Origin: CAVTYH01 sp963738835
GTDB taxonomy: Bacteria > Planctomycetota > Planctomycetia > Pirellulales > JADZDJ01
Length of the DNA: 64,000 nt
NCBI GenBank assembly: GCA_963738835.1
Contig: CAVTYH010000001.1
Location: forward strand, 1,488,001-1,552,000
Reading direction: 5' to 3'
A program made the position numbers and the translations under genes. A model generated the notes under the pieces. That model did no database searches. It was given only the letters and a program-made list of their open reading frames with translations, and was not told where the DNA came from. How positions within the stretch are numbered: the stretch's first letter is position 1; each line of letters opens with the position of its first letter. Of the stretch, positions 58,395-64,000 are shown piece after piece.

Positions 58395-58727
58395 ATGGCA
58401 GTTTCACTCACCGAACGGGCCGCCAAAGAAGTGCAAAAAATTATCGCTGACCAGAACCTCGATGCCGCCACCGTGTTGCGCGTGGGCGTTGCCGGCGGTG
58501 GTTGTAGCGGTTTTCAATACAGCCTGGGTTTTGATCAGAAATACGACGACAAGGCCGATTCGAAGTACGATTGCCACGGCGTGACGCTGGTCGTCGACAA
58601 GAAGAGCGCCCTGTACCTGGACGGCACGACCGTCGATTTCTACGAAGGCCTCGAAAAGCGCGGCTTCACCTTCGACAACCCGAACGCCACCAAGAGTTGC
58701 GGTTGCGGCAGTTCGTTCCAAGCCTGA
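58395..58727 (+). CDS. HesB/IscA-family iron-sulfur cluster carrier
   Basis: A 110-residue A-type carrier that passes Fe-S clusters to apoproteins. The three conserved cysteines are Cys37 in GGGCSGFQY and Cys102/Cys104 in KSCGCGSSF. The length and layout match ErpA/IscA; the sequence does not separate them safely. It follows the cysteine desulfurase by 122 bp and ends at a bidirectional terminator. Confidence 0.94.
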   Translation: MAVSLTERAAKEVQKIIADQNLDAATVLRVGVAGGGCSGFQYSLGFDQKYDDKADSKYDCHGVTLVVDKKSALYLDGTTVDFYEGLEKRGFTFDNPNATKSCGCGSSFQA

Positions 58728-58756
58728 GCGATCGAAAACTTCGTTCGAACAACAGT

Positions 58757-58798
58757 TGACCGCTGAACGGCAAATTGCCGCTCAGCGGTCATTTTTTT
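58757..58798. terminator. Bidirectional terminator between iscA-type gene and NDH-2 gene
   Basis: TGACCGCTGA (58757-58766) pairs with TCAGCGGTCA (58782-58791) with an inner CGGCAA/TTGCCG, followed by T7 on the plus strand. It overlaps the NDH-2 stop region on the minus strand. Confidence 0.93.
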
Positions 58799-60141
58799 GC
58801 GCCTTTTGCGGCTCGACATCGCACAGAGTGTCGACGCCCGGCGTCGTGTCCTCCGGCACTTCCGTAATCAACCTGGCCGCGCGGTTCCGTGTGATGTAGA
58901 GCCAGAGCCATTGAACCAGCACCAGCACACGGTTCTGAAATTGAACGATATGCATCAAGTGGACGAGCAACCACAACCACCACGCGATCCAGCCAGAGAA
59001 GCGCATCCAGCCGAAGTCGGCCACGGCGGCGTGCCGGCCGATGGTCGCCAGACTGCCCAAATCGCGATACTCAAACGGCGGCAGCGTCTTCCCGCGCAGC
59101 CGAGCCTGAATCAACTTCGCGACATACCGGCCTTGCTGAATTGCGGTTTGTGCCACGCCCGGAAGCGGTTTGCCGTCGGTGCCGCTGAAATTCGCGAGAT
59201 CGCCAAGGATAAACATCTCCGAATGCTCTGGTACACTGCAATCGGGCTCCACAATCACGCGGCCAACCCGGTCGAGTTTCGCTCCCGTTGCTTCCGCCAC
59301 TGCCTTTCCCAATGGCGAAGCTTGTACGCCGGCCGCCCAGAGCACCGTCCGGGCGCCGATATTCTCGGCCTGCATGGTTGCCTGCGAAGAACCGCCTGTC
59401 TCGACCCTGACGAAGTGCGATTTAATATCGGTCACGCGCGTGCCAACGCGCACGACGGTGCCCAATCGCTCCAGCGAGCTGGCGGCTTTGGCGGAAAGTT
59501 CCGGCGGGTAGCCCGGCAAAATGCGGTCGGCGGCCTCAACTAAAATCACTTCCGCATTGGCCGGATCGATCTTGCGGAAGTTGCCGCGCAGCGTTTCGCG
59601 CGAAAGTTCGCAGAGCATGCCGGCCAGTTCCACGCCAGTCGGTCCGCCCCCCACGACAACAAAGGTTAGCCACGCACGAATTTTGGCAGGATCCGTCTCG
59701 CGTTCGGCCTGTTCGAACGCCGTTAAAATTCGCCGGCGCATTTGTGTGGCATCTTCGATGGTTTTCAGTCCTGGCGCCAGCGGTTCCCAATCGTCGTGGC
59801 CAAAATATTGATGGCTGACACCGGTGGCAATCACCAGCGTGTCGTACGGCACTTCGCCATCGCAGAGAATTACTTTTCGATTCGGTGCATCGATGCCGAG
59901 CACTTCGCCCAGCAGCACTTCGACGTTCGGCTGTCGTTTCAAAACTCCCCGCAGCGGAGCGGCAATGTTGGCCGGCGAGAGTGCTCCGGTGGCCACCTGG
60001 TATAACAGCGGCTGAAACAGGTGGAAATTTCGCCGGTCGATCAGCGTCACCTGCACCGGCGCGAAGCAGCTTCCGGACGACATTCAGGCCGCCAAAGCCG
60101 CCCCCGACCACGACAACATGCTGAATCGCTGGTTCTACCAT
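58782..60141 (-). CDS. Type II NADH dehydrogenase (NAD(P)/FAD-dependent oxidoreductase), with one frameshift
   Basis: Peripheral membrane flavoenzyme that moves electrons from NADH to quinone without pumping protons. The N-terminus MVEPAIQHVVVVGGGFGGLN (ATG 60141) has the FAD GxGxxG but is in a different frame from the rest. The body starts VQVTLIDRRNFHLFQPLLYQ and continues through the second nucleotide motif FVVVGGGPTGVELAGML and the flavin motif MFILGDLANF. One base indel near 60055-60065 joins them. A C-terminal membrane-associating region (WIAWWLWLLVHLMHIVQF) is typical of NDH-2. About 453 residues when corrected. It converges on the Fe-S genes. Confidence 0.9.
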
Positions 60142-60540
60142 GAAGATGTTCGCAGTTAATGCTGATGCGTAGACAATAATTTTGTTGGGCCGATCGTGCA
60201 ATTGGCAGGTTTTCGACACGCGGTCTGTTCGACAATTTACGAACGTTTCGATTTTGTCGTGATTTTCAAGAAACGATTTTTTCGCGACAAAACTCCCCCA
60301 TTGTGTCGCCGTCCGCGCTCGCGCCGCTCGGGAAAACACGGGGTGCCGGCCGCCATTAGCCCGACAGAATCGACGGGGTTTTTGTCGCAAAGAGCGCGCA
60401 TTGGGCGCGCTTTCGGTGACCAATCGACAATCTCCGCCCTCCGCTCGCGAATCTGAAGTGCCGCAGCCCGTGGCACTTACGGCAACTTGAGTTTTGTCAG
60501 CGGGCCCTGGTTGCCATAACTCGTCGCTGGCCGCGGGTGG

Positions 60541-60558
60541 CCCGGACAACTGTCCGGG
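60541..60558. repeat. Short perfect palindrome
   Basis: CCCGGACA and TGTCCGGG are perfectly complementary around a 2-base centre. Intergenic, no T-run. Confidence 0.5.
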
Positions 60559-60643
60559 AGGCGCAAGCCGCATGAGGCTCTTGGTTAGAATGTGAAACCT
60601 TAAGTTGGGCACAATTTCTTACGACTTCTTGTCGCATCCGCGA

Positions 60644-60671
60644 CCCCGATACGCCTGCGGCTTTATCGGGG
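60644..60671. repeat. Palindromic element CCCCGATA/TATCGGGG
   Basis: CCCCGATA (60644-60651) pairs with TATCGGGG (60664-60671) with an inner GCC-TGC-GGC hairpin. The form suggests a REP-like dispersed element. Confidence 0.55.
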
Positions 60672-60942
60672 CCACCCGATTTCGTCTTGTTTTAAGCATA
60701 TGTACACTATCGCAAACAAGGGCGGTTGGCAAGAGGGAAAATGGGTAGCGGGTCCATTCAATTGCACTCCGGGTGGCATGTCCCTGAACGAAGTGCAGGG
60801 CGTGGCAAAAAATCGTACGAACTCAACCACGCCCATTCTGGGCGTTCCACCCAAAAGATTAACCTGACACACTACCGGAAAAATGAGCCACTCCGGGCCG
60901 TCACCTTGAGAGGGAAGGGACAAGTCGGTGGGCGTGCATCGG

Positions 60943-61211
60943 GCGGTGCAAAAACAGCAGCGCGCTAAACGCTTGGTTTTTGCGTCGACGCAGCCACCCG
61001 GGCCGCCACCACCAGATGAGAGAGAAACTCACGAACTTCGGCGGCACGCATTTCCAACGGATGTCGCTTGTTGTGGAATAGAACCTAGCGACGAACCCAG
61101 GCCCCGTACGATCGCTCGGTGCTCAGCGAAAAATGCTTCATCCGTGCATAATCGCGCACCTGCTCGGGCAACCGCTTTTTTGGGAAGAGCTTCAGCAACG
61201 AGCTGCGGCAT
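60943..61211 (-). pseudogene. Integron integrase remnant (5' end only)
   Basis: Reads as the first 85-90 residues of an integron integrase (IntI, tyrosine recombinase). It starts MPQLVAEALPKK (ATG 61211), continues after a shift in an A6 run as RLPEQVRDYARMKHFSLSTE and RSYGAWVRR, meets TAG, then goes on in frame as VLFHNKRHPLEMRAAEVREF and LSHLVVAARVAASTQ. After a second shift in an A5 run it reads NQAFSALLFLH. This is the conserved N-terminal (SAM-like) domain of IntI, whose usual text includes FHGKRHP and NVAASTQNQAL. The catalytic domain with the Arg/Tyr residues is absent. Two frameshifts, a nonsense codon and a missing 3' part make it inactive. It diverges from the gene cassettes on the plus strand, as in intact integrons. 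Confidence 0.8.
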
Positions 61212-61361
61212 AGCAATCTCCGTGATATTGCGGCGTAGCAACGCACTAGGCGGCACAATATCGTCAGAAAAAATTGACGGCAAGTAGCTATGCCACTAAA
61301 ATGTGGTCTTTGCCCGCCGCAAAAGTGCGGCATAATCATAAGTTCGGCCACAGGAGCTGTG

Positions 61362-61724
61362 ATGACTTTGGCTGTGGAAACACCATGCGATACATCTTCG
61401 CGACGCAGCGCCCCTTCATCTCGGACGCGGCTTCCGATCTTGATCGGCGTCCTCGCAGGCATGCTCGCGTGGATCGTTCTCGCCAGCCTGGAATCTCCGT
61501 CCTTTTATCGGCTCGCTGTATGGATTTTCGATGAAACCTCTCCCAAGGGCTTGTTCGCCACACCGGGTTATTACTGGATCCATCGAACCATCCTGCTTGT
61601 TCTTTGCGCAGTCGGCGGTTCCATTGGCATCGCGTTTTCTGGCTGGCGTTGGAAAAGGGGAATAATGTTTCTCTCGGTTGTTTTGCTTGCCATCGCGGTT
61701 GTCGCAACGGTTTTCCCGCGCTAA
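61362..61724 (+). CDS. Small membrane protein in the first integron cassette
   Basis: No known family. AGGAG lies just before ATG 61362. The 120-residue product has a polar N-terminus and about three hydrophobic segments: LPILIGVLAGMLAWIVLASL, IHRTILLVLCAVGGSIGIAF and IMFLSVVLLAIAVVATVF. It is followed by the attC site at 61758-61855, so gene plus attC form a typical single-gene cassette. Cassette genes are often orphans. The membrane location is inferred from hydrophobicity. Confidence 0.7.
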   Translation: MTLAVETPCDTSSRRSAPSSRTRLPILIGVLAGMLAWIVLASLESPSFYRLAVWIFDETSPKGLFATPGYYWIHRTILLVLCAVGGSIGIAFSGWRWKRGIMFLSVVLLAIAVVATVFPR

Positions 61725-61757
61725 AGAAGATAGCGGTGGACAACGGGCCGCAATTAG

Positions 61758-61855
61758 GCCGAACCAGCCGTTGCACTCCGACCGGGGCCGCATACTGTAT
61801 TTGCGCGACACCACGCCGTTGCAGCGGCCCCGGCGGGTGAACTGTTGCGTTAGGC
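61758..61855 (+). other. Integron attC recombination site
   Basis: A 98-base imperfect palindrome. It begins with an R''-type box GCCGAAC (61758-61764, one base off RYYYAAC) and ends with the R' box GTTAGGC (61849-61855, exact GTTRRRY). Arms match along their length, including CGGGGCCGC (61783-61791) opposite GCGGCCCCG (61824-61832). Its place right after a small cassette gene and the following cassette start are typical. Strand exchange would occur after the G at 61849. Confidence 0.78.
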
Positions 61856-61893
61856 GACTTCGCACATCTCCCGTAGAACGAATCATTCATACT

Positions 61894-62412
61894 ATGACGT
61901 TGACCCTGGAAGACCTCCGCTTTGTCGGCCTCTGGGCTGCCGAATGCGCCGAGCGGGTTCTGCCGCTGTTCGAGGCGAAGGCTCCTTCCGACACCCGACC
62001 GCGCGAGGCCATTGAGGGCATCAGGACCTTCGCACGCGGTGGGAAGCGGACGGCGCGACTGCGCTCCCTTGCTTTGGCGGCCCACGCCGCCGCACGCCAA
62101 GTTGGCGTTCCGGCCGCGACAGCCGCTGCTCGTGCCGCCGGCATCGCAGCCGCGACCGCCTACACGCACCCGCTGGCCACCACCGACCAAGCGAAACACA
62201 TTCTTGGGACTCCGGCTTACACGGCGCGGGCCTGCGAACTTGCGGCAGATGGCGACCCCGCCGCCGCCGATGAGGAGATGCGTTGGGCGATTGAGCACGC
62301 CTCGCCGAGAGTTTGCGAGGTTTTGCGGCGGTTTCCCGCTCGCAGCGATGGCCGCAGTCGGTTGGACGCGCTCTATTACCAGCTCGACGAGGGCTTGCGG
62401 AGTGCCAGATGA
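61894..62412 (+). CDS. Imm5-like putative immunity protein in the second integron cassette
   Basis: A 172-residue, all-helical, Ala/Arg-rich protein starting MTLTLEDLRFVGLWAAECAE and containing VLPLFEAKAPSDTRPREAIE and AATAAARAAGIAAATAYTHP. It resembles the putative immunity proteins grouped as Imm5-like, often carried on integron cassettes, where the pattern is LR..ALWAADCAEHVLPLFE. It would neutralise a toxin if the family name is right, but no toxin is beside it and the mechanism is unknown. The gene starts 38 bases after the attC R' box and ends 19 bases before a second R'' box, exactly as a cassette should. Confidence 0.75.
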   Translation: MTLTLEDLRFVGLWAAECAERVLPLFEAKAPSDTRPREAIEGIRTFARGGKRTARLRSLALAAHAAARQVGVPAATAAARAAGIAAATAYTHPLATTDQAKHILGTPAYTARACELAADGDPAAADEEMRWAIEHASPRVCEVLRRFPARSDGRSRLDALYYQLDEGLRSAR

Positions 62413-62431
62413 GCTTTCCAACTCCAACGTC

Positions 62432-62438
62432 GCCTAAC
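62432..62438 (+). other. attC half-site (R'' box) at the end of the second cassette
   Basis: GCCTAAC is a perfect R'' box (RYYYAAC) just after the Imm5-like gene. No GTTRRRY partner or palindromic arm follows within 150 bases, so the attC is truncated here. This marks the right edge of the integron remnant. Confidence 0.55.
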
Positions 62439-62593
62439 CTCTATATGGCCTCGTCCTGTCAAGAGAGCGCAGATTGAGCGGGATCGGGGAGTTTCTGAGG
62501 CAGATTTACTCACCGAGGAGATTTCTACAGAGCCTTCCTGACACCTTTTACTCTTCCTTCCACCAACTCGGAATCGGTTCGCTGGTTGATGGT

Positions 62594-63457
62594 CTACGCG
62601 AACCGTCGTTGAAACTGGATCAACCCCGCTGACAAGAGCCCAATGCTGAGCAGCATCCATGAGGCTGGCTCGGGCACCGCGTCGGAAATGAAATCCACTG
62701 CGTAGACGACGCTCCCGCCCGCCTCGACATTCTCGGTGATCGCGCCGTTCGCCGGTGGCAGGTTGGCGTAGATTCCTTGCTCGTCGGAAGAGATGAAACT
62801 TACCTGGATCGCGGCGGGAATATCGAGGTAGTCGCTGATTTTTCCCAGCACTCCACCGGTCTCCAGCGGGGGCTCATCGATGTCGAATAAGGTGGGCGGA
62901 ATGACCGCGGTCAGTGATGCTTCCGTCACGCCTTCAGTCGGTTCGGAAATGGTTCCGCTGAAGATCACCGTGCCGGTGCCTGGTCCGTAGTAGCCGAGCG
63001 TAATGGTCAAGCTATCGGACGATTGATTGCTCCCGACCACCTCGCCATCGGAGCGGGCGATGATCCGGATCGGCTGAAACGTTTCCAGGGCTGAGGCCGG
63101 AATCAAGATGGCGTTCGTGCGCGCGGGCAGCCCTCCTTCGTCGTCGGATTGAACGACCAGTTCATAGGGGGAGATGCTCAGCCGATCGCTGATGAGCTGC
63201 GCGGCGCCGGTCGATTCCAGGAAATTGATTTCTCGCCCCGGCATGGGAACCGTCAGCGCGAGTTCGCTCGGGGCGGTTTCGGGGATCATCACGACGACCG
63301 GGGGCGGTGCGACGAGGGGCACGGCGGCCCCGGTGGAATCCAGCACATTTTCGGACACCGAATCGGAGGGCGCTCCGGCTTGAGCGGCTGCGACGCGGGG
63401 AACCGAAGCGAGTGCCACGGTGAGGGCCAACAGCGTGCAATGTCGTAAGAGTCTCAT
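62594..63457 (-). CDS. PEP-CTERM sorting-domain protein
   Basis: A 287-residue secreted protein. GGAGG before ATG 63457 and the signal peptide LLRHCTLLALTVALASVPRV fix the start. The body is beta-rich with no domain I recognise (for example LTVPMPGREINFLESTGAAQ, SLTITLGYYGPGTGTVIFSG). It closes with VPEPASWMLLSIGLLSAGLI and a basic end, a complete PEP-CTERM signal. The acidic, Pro-rich body suggests an extracellular structural role. It sits right of the integron remnant in opposite orientation and has a longer 5' spacer than its neighbours. Confidence 0.82.
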   Translation of the reverse strand: MRLLRHCTLLALTVALASVPRVAAAQAGAPSDSVSENVLDSTGAAVPLVAPPPVVVMIPETAPSELALTVPMPGREINFLESTGAAQLISDRLSISPYELVVQSDDEGGLPARTNAILIPASALETFQPIRIIARSDGEVVGSNQSSDSLTITLGYYGPGTGTVIFSGTISEPTEGVTEASLTAVIPPTLFDIDEPPLETGGVLGKISDYLDIPAAIQVSFISSDEQGIYANLPPANGAITENVEAGGSVVYAVDFISDAVPEPASWMLLSIGLLSAGLIQFQRRFA

Positions 63458-64000
63458 TGGATTACCTCCTGGGAAGATGGATCCCCTGCGCTCGCGCGGT
63501 ACTAGCACCGATGGCCGCGCAGCGGATCACAACCATGATCGTGCGTCGACACGGAGTCGGCGTACACGGGCGAGGACTTTTTACGAGACCTCCTTTCTCA
63601 GGTTGTGGCCGTCAGCGATGGAGGTTGCAGGGCGCGACGCGGCATGTTCTCGGTCGAGTGCAGGATCGCCGAAAAACGCCGCGCAGGATCGGAATTTCCT
63701 CCTCGGCATTCAGCCCCGACGGTGAAGTCAAAAAGCCCGTCGGCTCACCGCCAAGCACTAACGAGCTCAACTGGCCTCTGCCCGGTTCCCAGCAAGCGAT
63801 AAAGAAAGTAGCGTGGTTCGCAACGCGGATCGACGTGGTGCGAGATACCAGAATTCCTGGGAAAACCGCCCGGCTTCATCGACCTGGCGAGTCAACCCGC
63901 TCAATCCGCATTAGACGCGCATTTTGTGGCACGTCAAGGATTAAAACCGCGGAGGTTGAAATCTATTCGAAGTTTAGCGCAACCCTCACGAACTGTGCTA
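63458..64000. other. Non-coding end of the window
   Basis: About 540 bases with no supported gene on either strand. It includes the promoter region of the leftward PEP-CTERM gene. A short open frame (63605-63802) has no family signal. I see no repeat or RNA gene. Confidence 0.45.

Larger units (their letters stand above)
60142..60942. other. Long intergenic region with palindromes, next to the integron remnant
   Basis: About 800 bases with no supported gene. Several inverted repeats are present, listed at 60541-60558 and 60644-60671. ATTTTGTCG near 60251 and CGACAAAAC near 60284 form another pair. Small open frames have no family signal. Confidence 0.5.

Noticed and set aside
60726..60968. 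An 80-codon plus-strand open frame before the integrase remnant
   Set aside because: No family, no ribosome binding site of note, and it overlaps the intI remnant on the other strand.

Overview
This window reads as chromosome of a planctomycete, probably in or near the Pirellulales. The clues are two short PEP-CTERM proteins and one giant one built of autotransporter-type beta-strand repeats, a Cys-rich beta-barrel porin (BBP2 type), a tandem pair of DUF1571 proteins, a DUF3500 protein, an OmpH-LpxC-LpxA-Gfo/Idh envelope cluster, and a GTG/TTG-rich, moderately GC-rich coding style with short mixed-strand operons. The assignment rests on gene content only.

Layout. 1-5 kb: a ComF-like tail, trpS, a small membrane protein, acpS, and convergent topA. 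5-15.4 kb: a PpiD/SurA-like membrane-anchored foldase, a DEGS-like (sphingolipid delta-4 type) desaturase, the giant PEP-CTERM repeat protein and the porin, closed by a terminator. 15.5-17.7 kb: tRNA-Leu(UAG), a decayed tRNA-Leu-like copy, and two decaying membrane-protein genes (CPA1-type antiporter and DUF2254). 18-22.6 kb: nfo, mntH, an outer-membrane MetA-like protein and a GNAT acetyltransferase. 22.7-29.4 kb: a paired inactive/active M16 peptidase operon, acylphosphatase, an ABC-2 permease and an ABC exporter whose nucleotide-binding motifs are degenerate. 29.5-33.2 kb (minus strand): ompH, lpxC, lpxA, Gfo/Idh oxidoreductase, an outer-membrane/lipid A cluster. 33.5-39.2 kb (minus strand): a PEP-CTERM lamin-tail protein, an M28-PDZ peptidase and an orphan PD-(D/E)xK nuclease-like protein. 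39.3-43 kb: an FAD monooxygenase, a secreted metallo-beta-lactamase-fold protein and a rhomboid protease, flanked by head and tail remnants of a second metallo-beta-lactamase-fold gene. 43-48.6 kb: SDR, DUF3500, a receiver protein and an FHA-GAF histidine kinase, and a glyoxalase-II-like hydrolase. 49-54.5 kb: the DUF1571 pair, an alpha/beta hydrolase, a LysM protein and rsmH. 55-60 kb: queA, a Nudix-like protein, cysteine desulfurase and an IscA-type carrier, and a convergent NDH-2. 60.9-62.4 kb: a small integron remnant. The last gene is another PEP-CTERM protein.

The most interesting system is the integron remnant. A broken integron-integrase 5' end (minus strand) diverges from two gene cassettes on the plus strand. 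The first cassette ends in a well-formed attC site (61758-61855). The second carries an Imm5-like immunity-type gene and ends at a lone attC half-site. Other points of note are the split metallo-beta-lactamase-gene remnants, the pseudo-ATPase ABC protein and the orphan nuclease.

A caution for the reader: at least ten genes, including the normally essential trpS and topA, carry single-base frameshifts at otherwise well-conserved positions. This density suggests consensus indel errors in the assembly. Only the antiporter, DUF2254 and integrase genes show independent signs of real decay (nonsense codons or missing ends).
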